Shown here: piece by piece, positions 33,125 through 45,429 of the stretch
How positions within the stretch are numbered: position 1 is the first letter of the stretch
How the letters are laid out: each line of letters starts with the position of its first letter
Assembly (NCBI GenBank): GCA_032629725.1
Contig: JAFEVB010000005.1
Span: forward strand, 186,001-250,000
Direction: 5' to 3'
Length of the DNA stretch: 64,000 nucleotides
Source of the DNA: Gremmenia infestans
Taxonomy: Eukaryota > Ascomycota > Leotiomycetes > Helotiales > Hamatocanthoscyphaceae
Notes under the pieces: generated by a model
Told to the model about the DNA's origin: nothing
Seen by the model: only the letters and a program-made list of their open reading frames with translations
Database searches by the model: none
Translations under genes and position numbers: made by a program

Positions 33125-34974
33125 CTATAGACGCTCACCAGCATCAGCCTTAGCCTGGCCATACTTCTTGAGTCTGATCGCTTGGACCTATTTGAATTGT
33201 CAGTACAGGTACAGTCAAAAGTATTCGCTCTACAAGATCGGAGAAAGACTCCGAAAGAGGAATAATACTGCGAGGGCATAACTTACGGTAATGAACCCGC
33301 CAGTCTCCGAAGGGGCAAAGTCGCCAATCTCATCCATAGAGCTCTCGGAAGCATCATAGAGCTTCGAGGTCTCTGAGCTACGGCCGAGAGCGGAGAAAGA
33401 TCCCTTGTAGACACGGCATCGAACTTGGCCGTTGACGTCCTTCTGAGAGGCAACGATGCTTTGCTCAAGGAACTCACGCTCTGGGGAGAAATAGAGACCG
33501 TCTAAGGACCAATGTTAGTGAAAAGGTCTTCCTACTAGATGAGTATATTGGCAAACTTACTGTACAAGATCTTGGCGTAGTTGAAGGTCAAAAACTGATC
33601 ACGCAGAGCACGAACCTCACGGTCCAGGACAAGACCCTCGAGATCAATGTGGGCGCTGCGGAGACAGGTGAGACCTGGGGTCTCGTAGCATCCGCGGGAC
33701 TTGAGACCGACTGTTGTTGTATTTATGAGCAATTAATTCAATTAGCAGAGCGCAAGGACTTACTGAATCGGTTCTCAACGATATCGATACGTCCAACACC
33801 GTGTCGGCGCGCGATAGCGTTAACCTCCAAGAACAGCTCAACGGAGCCGGTGACGGTCTTGCCTTGCGTGATCAACTTAACTGGAAGTCCCTTCTCGAAG
33901 AAGAGGGTGAAGTCTTCTGGTTTATCTGGGGCGTTCAATGGATCTACGGTCTGTTCAACGTTACATCAGCATTATTCTTTCGGAAGTGTGAACGCTAGGT
34001 CTGCCGTGGGTGCTAGTGGGTGGCATAACACCTGAATCGCGTCTCCACTCCACAACAGATCGCGAAAAATATGGGGTATTGTGCGGGGTTGCTTACGAGC
34101 TTCCACATATCAGCTGGTGGGGTGGTGTCAGGGTCTTCGAGAATGCCTGGAAATTTATATTTTAGCATTGTCCCCCGGAGACAGACGATTGTAACGTACC
34201 AGCCTCGTAAGAGCAATGGGCCAAGTTCTCGTCCATAGACCATGGCTTGCTCTTGGTGCTGCTGACTGGGATGCCAGTTGCGGCGGCGTAGTCCAGAAGG
34301 GCATCACGACCAGGGAAACGCTCGTAGAATTCTGGCATTCTCCATGGTGCAATGACCTTGATCTTGGGTTGCAGAGCATAGAATGCAAGCTCGAAACGCA
34401 CTTGGTCGTTTCCCTTTCCAGTGCAGCCGTGAGATACCGCAAAGCAGCCCTCCTTCTGGGCAACAGCAATTTGAGATCTGGCAATGACTGGGCGAGCCAG
34501 AGAGGTACCCAGAAGGTAGACGTTCTCGTAGATGGCGTTGCACTGAACAGCGGGGTAGCAGAGCTCCTCGATAAACTCCTTCCTCAAGTCCTCGACGTAG
34601 CATGCGACGGCACCAATCTTCAATGCCTTTGCCTTGGCAGCCTCGAAGTCCTCTAAATTATTCCAACGTCAGTCTAGGGCTATGTTTCGTGGTTCGTCAA
34701 TGGGTTGATTCGCGTACCTTCTTGGCCGACATCGGCCATGTAGCAGACAACTAGGAATCAATTAGCTCTCAAAACTTGGGGATGATGTGCGAAAGAGGTA
34801 TATACCATCATATCCAGCTTCAATCAACCACTGAAGGATACAGGATGTGTCGAGACCACCCGAGTATGCGAGACAGACCTGGGTTCCCTATCAGCTAGAG
34901 TTCTGACTCAACACGAGCGAACTCGCACAATCGATTGCCCAGCTCTGCCAGGAACTCACCTTGTCTTTGCCCAT
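33125..34974 (-). CDS. ARG1: Argininosuccinate synthase
   Basis: The enzyme joins citrulline and aspartate with ATP to form argininosuccinate, the penultimate step of arginine synthesis, in the cytosol. Nine minus-strand exons run 34960-34974, 34806-34878, 34718-34750, 34200-34652, 34097-34146, 33764-33950, 33561-33710, 33287-33501 and 33125-33187. They give 407 residues, the normal length. The N-terminal PP-loop [15 protein letters not shown] is exact, followed by [16 protein letters not shown], the citrulline/aspartate-binding [16 protein letters not shown], and [20 protein letters not shown]. Exons are unusually small (15, 33, 50 nt), giving an intron-dense 5' half. A Gcn4-type site lies in intron one. 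The start is fixed by the tiny MGKDK exon. Confidence 0.95.
34904..34910. promoter_or_regulatory. Candidate Gcn4/Cpc1 site TGACTCA in ARG1 intron 1
   Basis: This perfect general-control element lies inside the first intron, about 65 nt downstream of the ARG1 start codon. ARG1 orthologues are under cross-pathway control, but an intronic site is atypical and may be chance. Confidence 0.4.
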
Positions 34975-37730
34975 GATGTCTGATTTGCTGATTGAGATTT
35001 TGGGATAATATTATTGTCAAGGAAGAAGCGGTGGGAAATTATCTGTTGATTTGGTGAGGTGGGTAGGGCCGTCAACTAGAAGTAGGGTGGTGAAGGTAGT
35101 AGTTGGATGCGGGTGCGGGGTCACAATTTTCTAAAAATCAGTTTTTTTCTGTCATTTCTCACCGCTAATGCAGCTTGATAAAGCGATAAGGAATTGCCCT
35201 GGCCCTGTCCTGGCCTGACCTTGCCTTGCTTCAACTCATCGTCCTCATCTTCATCTCATGCACGTTGAACTTTTCGAGTTGCATAATTAATATTTTCACT
35301 TTTCCCGTGCTCCATAATTCTGGCAATAATATCCAAGATGACGTTTCTCTTCTTCGTTCTGCCAACACCCCTTCCTCATTTCTCTATCTCCTTGTCATTC
35401 TTCTTCCTTTCACATCACATCTCGTCTGCTATTAGTCCTCATGTCCTTTGCCATGAAAACCAAGCCTTTGCATACTGTAAAAAGGATCTTTGATGCTGTG
35501 CAACTCTATACATAGAGACCTGATCATAGCGATGAAGAGGATAGTCATATTTGCCAGAAGTCGATCAAACTAGTTCGTTTTGATGGATTGACAACCAAGC
35601 TTGCTAAACTACTTCTTCAAATATCTCTTTCCTATCAAGACAAATATCTTGTCTTTACTATGACAAAAACCCGAGATAGATTGATGGTCTTAGCTGTTTT
35701 CCTACCTGACTGATAGCACGGCATCCGTCCTACATAGTCTTAGACTCACACAGGACGTTAATGGAATAAATAAATAAATAGATAGCACGGCATTAAGCTC
35801 CGACATATCATGAGTCCATTGGCGGATGGCTTGAGAGACTATAGATCTTTGATTTTCGGCTTTATAGAGCCTAACCCTTACCACGGCACGGAATGCAGCA
35901 CTGCAGCACATTGAGCTACGCGGTGAGGTAGATTGAAGGGTAGGGTTCGGTTCAGAGCAGCAAAACAGACTTGACAGGAAGGCGCATATAGGTACGGCCT
36001 TTGATACGGAAATGCCGAATTGGAAACAGCCACGCAACTAGTAATCATGTGTCTCGGGAAACCATTCTGCGGAAGCTTGCTTCAAATTAATCATTGTGTC
36101 GCATCGATTGCCTTGTCAGAGACCGCAATACTTCGCACTGAGTGCCGAGCAAGAGCATGGTGTTTAGACAATTTGAAGATTTATCGAAGGAAACGATGTC
36201 TCGTAATTCTCCACCACTCCAAAGGCAGTAGACGGTTCGAAAAAAAATGCTTCGGCTGCCGTTATTGACATTAAACATGCAATATGTAGTATAGTATACC
36301 GCCCAATTCCAGTTAATGCAGCCAGTCCTTTTTTGCATTTGAAATAGTCTAATCAATTATCAGGTCGTTGCTTATATACCAAAAGTCGGCCTTCGCCTGA
36401 CAATTACCCTAGGCCGTGAAGTCCGTGACAGGGAAATTCATCCCCCTCTCGCTCCACTACGGAGGATGAAAAGGAGTACATCCGTGCCTGATCAAAGCCA
36501 AACAACGGGAGGCGTCTTCCGGAGTGGGATGTGTTTGTTCCCCATTGGGATATGTGACCGCTCGGTGAGGATAAAGACAAGGACATACACACTAGCATTA
36601 CATTCCACTGGTACCGAATACTCGAGCCACAAAGCACTGAGGCCTGTCTCTCCCCACATCCAGTATTATTAAGCTAAGATCTCCCGTAATCTGACCCAGC
36701 GCCGTGGAAATGAAACCCGAGGGGATTTGTCGGGTCAGCAGGATAAGACAAGCACTGCAGCCATGATTGATGCGTTGTCATCGGCCTCATTTCTGTGCCA
36801 CTTTTGCTCTCGGGAGTTACTTCGTACGTAGGCTACAAGCCAATCCGCTGGCTGAACAGGCGAGGCTTCACCGCATTGCAGCTGGTGGGTTGCAAGCTGC
36901 AGGTCTGATTCGGAGATGGATGCGTTCAACGGGCCCCCTAATATTTCCGAGGATAGGGGCGCTGGATTTCGCGGAGAGCGCATTTGCGCGCTGGGAAAGG
37001 AAACAAACGTTCTCGAAGGTCGTGCATGCTGTGCTTGGGATGGGCGTTGATTCGCTGCATCACAGTTCCACTACAGTATTTTCTTTTCTTTCTTACTTCT
37101 TTTCTTCTCTCACCTCCAGTACTTCCAGCGCCCGCATTCAGGACTCTGGTTTCATTCATCACGGCCAGAATACTCAAGCACCGTACGTATGTACAGTAAG
37201 TACTTCGATGCTTCGATGTACTCGTCTCGTACCTACTGTCTCGGTGCACCTGCCCTACTCTGGCTCCTGCTCCTGATCTCTCCAGCATCTGCCTGCTAGG
37301 CTATTCCTCCGCTCCCTGCAGTAGAGTGCCGTGCCATTCTTTAAATCTCCACGGTGGAGCCTCTCGTTAGCCTTTCCCAGGCGCATGGGCTCGGTCGTCT
37401 GCCGCCCTCCCTTTCTATCTCCCTTTAAGTATGGCGTCGACTCCTGTCGCGCACTGGATCAAACTTGTTTTCTTTCTTTTACCTCTTATCCAACGCACCT
37501 CCAGCAAGGTCTGAATGCTCCAAGTCCTTGCAGCTCGATACGAATTAATACTCATCGTTCACTGTGTTCTTTGCAAGACGCTCTCGTTTTACACCCTCTT
37601 GTCATGATAATCCCCACTCTAGTCCACGAAATAGAGGTAGACAATCGAGGCCGAGGTCAGTCTCGGTGATACCGGTATAGCAATTTCACCATCTGCCCCA
37701 AGAAGCATTTTAACTGCAGCTGGGCCTGCC
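34975..37730. other. Long intergenic region, ARG1 to methyltransferase
   Basis: This 2.7 kb contains the ARG1 promoter (pyrimidine-rich tracts 35100-35420). It also holds a short ataa repeat near 35767 and the second copy of a 24-nt motif (36381-36404) flanked by possible 6-nt duplications. A 169-codon open frame at 36767-37276 has no domain. Nothing else is supported. Confidence 0.5.
36381..36404 (+). repeat. Dispersed 24-nt motif, copy 2
   Basis: This segment matches 19402-19426 (plus) apart from one missing base and one mismatch. It ends in cgcctgacaat. It may be the end of a small dispersed element. Confidence 0.5.
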
Positions 37731-38952
37731 ATGGTTGGAGACCGACTCAGAGAATACCTTCTGGAGGAAAACTCGCTACCTGGAGACATTGACCTTACTA
37801 TTGACGACGACGTTCCAATGGAAACTGCCAGAGAGGAGTACGAGTCGAACTATGAACGCCCCTTCCTGGACAGTGCCTCCAGGACACTTTTTCATACCCC
37901 GCGGGATGAGGGCGATACATTGTATGTTTTCCTGAATTTATGTCAGGATCCAATAACTAATTGGTTGTTATTACAGGAACTCCACACGCTCTCTTTACGA
38001 TTCTGATATTTCTTACACCACGCTTTATCACCGACGATACGTCAAAGATTATTACATGCCAAACGACGAAGAAGAGCAGACACGCACACAAATCTTGCAC
38101 AATGTTTTCCTCTTTATGCTGGATCAAAAACTTACAACTGTTCCTCTCGACAGCCCTCAAAAGATCCTCGATATCGGTACGGGCACAGGCGAATGGGCAA
38201 TGGCAATGGGGGATGAATATCCTGAAACAGAAATCATAGGAACAGATATAGCCAAGATACAACCTACTGCCGCACCACTGAATGTCTTCTTTGAAATCGA
38301 TGACGCAGAAGAAGAAGGCGGCTGGATGTGGGACGAGGATGAGTTCGACTTTATACATTGTCGTTCTATGCAAGGTGCTTTCAAGGACTGGAAACACATA
38401 TATACGGAAGCTTTCAATCATCTAAAACCGGGAGGTTGGATCGAAATCATTGATTTTGACGACCATGAAGCTCTTTTACAGTACTTCAAAGACTATCCAG
38501 TGGTCATTGAATGGCTACACACGGTACTCGAAGCTTCGATATTATCAGGAAGGCCGAGGACAGCGTTGCATCTAGAGCCAGAGCGCTTGACCGAACTCGG
38601 GTTCGTGGATGCTAAAAGTACAAGCAAGATCATACCTATAGGAATATGGCCGGATGATCCACTTGCTCAGCAAATTGGGAAGCAATTCTTAGTGACACAG
38701 CTCAGTGGAATTGAGGCGGTTTCTTTGAGACTTCTTGTGGAGACTATGGGGTGGGATCTGGACGATGCGGTGAAATTAGTTGAAGAGGCGGTCAACGCTA
38801 CAAGACGTGTCGCTTTAGATTCAGAGAATAGTCGAGGGATTGGGTTCAAGGCCAAGATACTGGTGGGGAGAAAACCTGACGGCACGGAAGCAGATGACTC
38901 CTCAACAAAGACTGTGACGAGCATGAATGATGAGACTGTATCTGGTACCTAA
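37731..38952 (+). CDS. LaeA-like SAM-dependent methyltransferase
   Basis: This is a class I Rossmann methyltransferase of the large fungal LaeA-like group, whose members include regulators of secondary metabolism and many with no known substrate. Exons 37731-37921 and 37977-38952 give 388 residues. Motif I is ILDIGTGTGEWAMAMGDEYP (about 127-146). It is followed by VIGTDIA-like motif II (EIIGTDIAKIQP), the DFIHCRSMQGAFKDW stretch typical of the group, and HLKPGGWIEIIDFD. Upstream of the SAM domain is the TLYHRRYVKDYYMPNDEEEQ segment that most LaeA-like proteins share. The N-terminal 60 residues are acidic. No biosynthetic backbone gene lies within the window, so it is probably not part of a metabolite cluster here. 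Confidence 0.85.
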
Positions 38953-39955
38953 TGATTCCTGCATAGCGTTGTTTTGGAAGCTACTAACGATCTAAGCTTG
39001 GCGTTTGGAATTCAGGCGGCGTGCTGATAGCGAAAATCTATCTGCTGTTGCTATATGATGATGACTAGCTATGAAAAGACTTGTATAGTAGATAATACCC
39101 TACTCAACTGAGAAGGTCTTGACTTGTGTGGAGGTGCGAGGTGGCACCAATAATTCTCCGAATCACTCATATTCTGGTATATAACGAATCTCAAGTTTAT
39201 TGAACTTCAATGGAATCTACTCACGAAAGAAGGAGAAGGGCCGCCCTCCCCTTTTCTCGCTCGCTTACCCAGAAATGGTACTCTTCCCGGCGTACACATC
39301 TCGCTACCTTCCTTAAGGTAGTCCACATAACAAGCATTCAGATGACACTGGAAGAAGTAGGGTAATTAAGACAATGGCTATACGCCTGGAACGGAGACTC
39401 TTCAAGAACGGAGGAGGTCTTTGGATCACATTGGCATACACTGAATAATACGCTATCTCCGTAAGTTCATAGCCACGGCACTTCATATGTTCTTCAGCTG
39501 GCTTTGACAAATAGTGAAGCAGTGTACTTTATAGTGTTGAGACATCCAGAACTCCATCTTATAACACTTTGATGATGAAGTACCTAGAGTAGTCCAGTAT
39601 TATCCGTCGAGATGCTTAGCTATATAAATCGCCTACAGTATTGGGCGTAGTCAGTCGATCTGGAATATTTAGATCATTATATTGTGAACTCACATCTATT
39701 TCTAGACGTGAATACGAGAGGAACTTGTTGAACTAAGAACTTTTTGCGCCTTCGTATTATTTGCCCCATTCATGAATCTACTACTGTGTTGTCAGCCAGC
39801 CTCACTCAGCCCCAATCACCTGCAGAAAGATCTACAAAGCGCCACAGCCAACTTACCTGCGTACAAGAATATGAAAAGCCCAAGCCTGGGGATACCCCGC
39901 CTCAAAGGTTGACATTTTCTATTCAAAACCATCCCCCGTTTTAAGGTTCAACGCT
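38953..39955. other. Intergenic, methyltransferase to RING-ZZ-SH3 gene
   Basis: This 1 kb is A/T rich and has no supported gene. Confidence 0.5.
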
Positions 39956-42900
39956 ATGGAGCCGGAGAATCAAGGGCTGGATCTCGAGAGGGAGTTGACA
40001 TGTTCTGTAAGCTGGCCCCCAATCCAACCTTTCCCCAGAGAACTTTCGCGGCCGAGACAATACATGCCAGCAGATGTTGCGATGCTTTGCGCAATATGAT
40101 AGGTCTTAATGAGAAGTTTGGCGCCAGTCATTGCTAGTATGGGATTATACTAATACAAGTTTCCACGTCTAGATCTGCACAGAAGTTCTCTACCAACCCC
40201 TCACTCTCCTCGACTGCCTCCATACCTTCTGCGGCTCTTGTCTGAAAGAGTGGTTCAGTTGGCAGCTCACTGCGAAACGCAACTCTCCAACCCCCCTGCC
40301 TGCTGGCGCAACTCCATATACCTGTCCATCATGTCGTGCGCCGGTGCGAAATTCACGGCACGATGCGAAAGTTACTACCCTGTTAGAGATGTTCCTGGCC
40401 GCGAACCCAACGAAAAGCAGAACGGCCGAGGAGAAGGAGGATGTGAAGAAGAAATATACCCCGGGAGATGAAGTTCTGCCGAAAGTGGAAGCTAGAGAAA
40501 AAACACGGAGGGAGAGGAGGGAGGAAGATGAGGACCAGAGGTTGCTGAACGAGGTCAGGGATCTCAGCCTCAGAGAAGTCGGTGTGGAAACACCAGAAGC
40601 AAGACGGGAGCGTAGGAGGAGAGACGATAGCAGGGTGCGTTCTTCGAGGCCACAGTCAAGTCGGGATGTCAGCAGAGATGGTAGGAGTGGGGATGAGCGG
40701 GAGAGAAGGCGCCGGCGAGAAGCAGATTCTGAGCGTAGACGGGCTAGGGACGATACTGCTCTACGGCCTGGAACAGAAAGTGGAGACGAGCGAAGACGGC
40801 GGCGTAGTAATGAGGAGGGCAGGAGAAGGCACGAGGAGACCAGTCGGACGGCAGTACGCCAAATTGAACATCAGTCTTCTTTACGGTCATTGATCAGTTC
40901 TTCCGATGTTGATTCTCACGAAATGGAAGAGGAGATCCTGCGTCAAATTAGAGAAGAAGGACTTCTAGATGGTATAGACTTGGAAAACATTGATGTGAGC
41001 CAGGAGGATCAAATCAGTGAAAGGATAGCTGAGGCATTCCGAAGGCGACAGAGCGAAAAGGCGAGGCAAGAAAGAGATAGGAGGCACGACGAGAGTGGCC
41101 GAAGGAGGGAGGAGCGAATCTCTGCCCCTCAATCAAGGGAAGCATCGGCTGATGATGGTGGCCGGTCTTCGAGAAGGCTAAGAACTCACTCTCGGACTAC
41201 CAGTGCTGTCAGCCAGAGCGATGAGCCAAGCAGGCCGCCCACATCTTTAAGTGCAGCTCATGCTGCCCATTTAGAAGTCAGTTCTGGCGACGAGGGCAGG
41301 CGCAGAAGGAGAACTACCAGCGGGAGTCGAAGTTCGACCACTCCTGTACCTTTGGCAGCAGCTGAAGCAAGACCAGCAGCCCGATCCCAGACTGATCTGA
41401 GTGATAGACCTCAATCACTCCACCTAGCTTCCGCCCGTCCTTTAGTCACAACAAACTCTAGAAGTTCAACTGATCCTACTATCCAACGACCCTCCGAGTT
41501 ACCCGCTGAACGAGCTCGAGAATCGCCGAAACTACCCAGTTCTAGCCCCAGAATGCGAACATTTGCTCGATCAGATGGGTTCTCAGGATCTGCGGCAACA
41601 ACAGAACCGCGAACCCGCGCAGAACCTCCCGCTGAGATATTCGTGCCATCTTCGACCCCATCCGCTACAACAAACTCCGGTAGCGACCGAGCACTGTTGC
41701 CTGCACCATTGTCTCCGAGAGATCATGGACTGGCCACTCTTTCAGATAGAGCCAATGCTCTATCAAGTGGCACAAGGCCAACGTCCTCGTCATCCCATAG
41801 CTCTAGGACCCACACACAGCTCTTTCCCGAGCCTTCTCTTAGTTGTGCTAGATGTGCAAAACCTCACATTGAGTATGATCTCCACTACAATTGTGCCATC
41901 TGTTATAGTGGAAATTATAACCTCTGTCTCTCATGCTATCGATCCGGGCAAGGATGTCTATATTGGTTTGGGTTTGGCTACGCAGCATGGGCGAAATGGG
42001 ACAGGTTGACCCAGTCTGGAGAGTTGCCCGCGGATTCAGAAAGGCCGCATATGCTTACAGCAAACCGCTATGTCGCGCCAAGGATAGCTCCCGGAGGAGC
42101 TGATGGTCGAAGGACACTTACTACCGATGATCCTCAGAAGAGACTGCAGAGTGGTGCGTTTTGTGCAAGTTGCCTGGCCTGGGCAAATGAATGTTACTGG
42201 CGTTGTGACTTCTGCAATGAGGCTGACTGGGGTTTCTGTAATCTCTGTGTAAACCAAGGTCGCTCTTGCACGCACGCTCTACTGCCTCTGACATTTAAAG
42301 CGTCGGAATCTGACGCTCAACCACTGACACCAACACATGAACAGCAACTGCCGCCATCAGCAACCATTCTTACGGGGCCCGGCGTTATGGATATTGGGCG
42401 ATTCAAACCGCTTACTTTCTCCACCAAATGCGACGTCTGCCATTATCCAATTCAGCCGTCTTCAACGCGATATCACTGCTTCTCTTGTACCAGTAAAGTG
42501 CCTAATACTCAACCTGGGGACTACGATATCTGTACGATATGCTATCCGAAACTAGTCGCAGCTCGCCGTATCAGTGCCGAAAATGGCAATAGTGGCTGGC
42601 GCCGGTGCCTAAAAGGGCATCGTATGATTATCGTCGGCTTCGAAGACAATCGAGGCGGGCAGCGCAGAGTGGTTGTCCAGGATCTCGTAGGTGGACGCGG
42701 ATTACATGAGGAGCCCTTCAAGTCTACGGATCTTTTAGATCTTCAGCTGTGGAGTTGGGCAGATGGAGCACGCGTCAAGCTCGTCACTTTGGATGTGATG
42801 CAGACAGCACCAACCAACCCGCCGGGCATTAGCATCGCGAGTGCGTTTCCACCAGATGGAGGCATCGGCATGACTTGTGTTGCTCTCTGGAGCTGGTACC

Positions 42901-43058
42901 CTGCGGAAACTGCCAACGATGAGTTGCTATTTCCGAAAGGTGCTGAGATCAGAGAAGTCAAGGATGTGAATGGAGACTGGTTCCATGGCTCGTATATGGG
43001 AAAGAGGGGTCTCTTCCCAGCTCCATACATCAGAATATTGGATAAGGGAACGAGTTGA
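39956..43058 (+). CDS. RING / triple ZZ-like zinc finger / SH3 protein, probable E3 ubiquitin ligase
   Basis: Exons 39956-40006 and 40173-43058 give 978 residues. The N-terminal RING is a full C3HC4 set: C16, C19, C32, H34, C37, C40, C68, C71; the first two cysteines flank the intron, so the start exon is needed for it. A long Arg/Glu/Ser-rich disordered region (about 95-560) follows, with RS-like runs. Then come three Cys-rich ZZ-type modules at about 575-610 (CARCAKPHIEYDLHYNC), 680-715 (CASC...CDFCNEADWGFC) and 769-810 (CDVCHYPIQ...CTICYPK), and a C-terminal SH3 fold (CVALWSWYPAE...GLFPAPYIRIL, about 915-975). RING implies ubiquitin transfer; ZZ and SH3 imply binding of protein tails and proline motifs. 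The RING superficially resembles CHFR, but no FHA domain is present. Targets unknown. Confidence 0.85.
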
Positions 43059-43527
43059 TGAGTATTTGATAATTTTCCTTCGATTGCAATGGTTATGGAT
43101 GATTCACATCGTTTCTAAGATGTATTGACGATACGATGATGTGGATGGATGATTAGACAAGAATTACGAGACCCACGTTGTGCGGTCTTAGCATCATGTT
43201 TATTGTTTGTAGTCCTTCTAGTTGAAGAGCTTCTTTTCTCTCTCGGAACCGTGACATAGCCTTTCATAGGTCCAGTCTCATTTCATTCCATGGTATCTTT
43301 GAAATTTGTGAGGTAGGAAAGACCTCGATTGCCCAACTTTGAGGATTGATGCGAGATCTGAATATAATATATAATTATTGCTATATAAAATCTGCCAGCC
43401 ACTTTATTCTATGGTCTCTTCTCAAAATGTTCATATAATCGCCAAGTTCGCTTGTTCTTTTCTAGCAGTCTTTGAAAAATACCCCCAAACTCTATACAAA
43501 GCCTTTTACTCCACCTCTCCTCATTAC
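43059..43527. other. Intergenic between convergent genes
   Basis: This 469-nt spacer lies between the 3' ends of the RING-ZZ-SH3 gene and the MFS transporter. I see nothing in it. Confidence 0.5.
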
Positions 43528-45429
43528 TCACAACTTTACGACCCATCTCTTTCTCACTTGTTCTCCGTACTTCCAGAAGAATATTGGCACGACTGCAAAC
43601 CCAAGCGATAGAAACCCAAGCAAGCTGTTCCCCCAACCCAACCCAAGTGCCTTGTACATCGGTGGCCCCGCCAGCGGTAAGAAGCATCCAGCAAGGGAGC
43701 GTAGCATTGTATTGGCTGCAAGTGCGCTGGCAGCATACTCGCCGAATGCATCGACTAGGTAGATTTGAATTGGCATCTGAGAATCGCCCTCTTAGCCGCC
43801 TATTTTACAACTTTGGGTTTGGTGGATGAGAAGAGTTCTTCGACTTACAACGACAAATAGAGCACCGATTCCTATAAAGGATGTACCGATGATCGGAACG
43901 ATCCACTGTATTCAGTAAGTCATTGCAAATCTCCAATTCTTCTTCGATTCGCGAGTACTTACATGAACTTGGGCATGGGCACTCCATCCATACCAGAAGA
44001 ATCCTATGGGCAACACTGGCGTAAAATACACCATCAATGGTAGTCTGTACTCGGGCTTCATGGTTCCATCACCGGCGAGGGCAGCCCTTTTCAGGATCTT
44101 GTCACTCAAGAGCCGGAAAAGTATGATTCCTGAGATCATTCCAATTCCCATGCCGAGGTACGACAGACCCGATGTGCCGGTTGTGAAGCCATATTGCTCT
44201 TCAAAGACAGTCGGAAAGGTTGTGAAAAGAAGGAACGTCTGACCGAAGACGAGAGCTGCGAAAAGCGAAAGAAGCAAGACGATAGGCGAAAACAGGAGAA
44301 GCTTCAATGGGCGTACTATCGAGTGTAGGAAAAGTGCTCTCGGCGAAAGTCCCAAATCGCCTTTGGATATCAGGTCAAGGTTTCCTGTTTGTTTGCGAAG
44401 CCGAGCTGCCTTTCTCCTCAGGAGGACACTTCCATAAGTCTCGCGCATAAAGATCAGAGCCCCTATAGTAAGACTCCCGCCCTAATAAGGTTATTAGCCG
44501 ATCAACAGGTGAAGAGAGGACATAACTTACAGCGATAGACAGGATCCAAAACGTCCATCGCCAACCGATGCTCTGAGCAGCAAAACCCCCAGCCACTGGG
44601 CCTATCACCGGCCCTATTAGCGGGCCCATAGCATACAATGCCATTGCCGCTCCTCTCTTCTCCTGCGGAATAACATCTGCAACCGTGCCGCCTCCTATTG
44701 TGAGTGGCGCGGAGCCACCACAGCCAGCGATGAATCGAAAGGCCAGAAACATACCGATATCTGTACTCACAGCCGCGGCAATGCAGAAAATAATGAAGAT
44801 GGCGTTGCAGGTATGGTAGAGAGGCAGTCTTCCGTATAATTCGGACAGTGGAGCTACGAATAGAGGGCCAATTGCGAAGCCAAGAAGGAATAATGATACG
44901 GACAAAGTGCCGATTGTTGAGTCTGTTACGTGGAAATCCTTCATCAGTTGGCCTGCGCCGGGGGCGAACATCGTGCTACGGAGAATGCAAATGTTAGCTT
45001 CACTCTCTTGGAAAGTTCCTGAGCAGAGTAGGTAATAAAGGCAAAGGCAAATCACTGCTTACGCTGCAAGGTTTCTGCAGAAATTCCGTTAGTTGGGCCA
45101 GTAGCAACGTAGATGGTTGATACTCACACGATGAGGGTGAAGGCACTGATGAGGGCTACATGGCCTATTCTTGTGAATTTCGACCAGTTCATCGGGTTCG
45201 CTGGATCATCCGGGCCATCCCAATCAACTATGTTTGGATCCAAGGGTTTTTGACCACTTTCATTGTCCTTTTCCGAGTGCAAACGGCTTATGCTCCTTGT
45301 GGCCTTTTCAAGGTCTTCTTCTTCTTCTCCAGGGTGATTTGCTATATCAGCGCGGTGCTCTTCTTTGTCTATTGTTGAGATTGTCGATTCTGGAGTCTGG
45401 TCAGAAGCCTCTGCATGGTCTTGTGACAT
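43528..45429 (-). CDS. Major facilitator superfamily (DHA1-like) transporter
   Basis: This is a 12-helix proton antiporter of the fungal multidrug/polyamine-like DHA1 group, expected in the plasma membrane. Minus-strand exons 45128-45429, 45063-45074, 44531-44975, 43963-44481, 43849-43905 and 43528-43776 give 527 residues. The second exon is a 12-nt microexon that supplies part of TM1 (VNLAAT). An acidic N-terminal tail ends in VDWDGPDDPANPMNWSK, a classic DHA1 lead-in. Then follow SELYGRLPLYHTCN (motif A region), the TM4 stretch RFIAGCGGSAPLTIGGG, and GPLIGPVIGPVAGGF (motif C, antiporter). It is divergent from a Zn2Cys6 regulator 579 nt away, a common pump-plus-regulator arrangement. The substrate cannot be inferred. 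Confidence 0.9.

Noticed and set aside
36767..37276. Open frame of 169 codons between ARG1 and the methyltransferase
   Set aside because: Ser-rich translation of pyrimidine-rich spacer, no domain.
37731..43058. Secondary-metabolite cluster around the LaeA-like methyltransferase
   Set aside because: No polyketide synthase, NRPS, terpene cyclase, P450 or other tailoring gene nearby.
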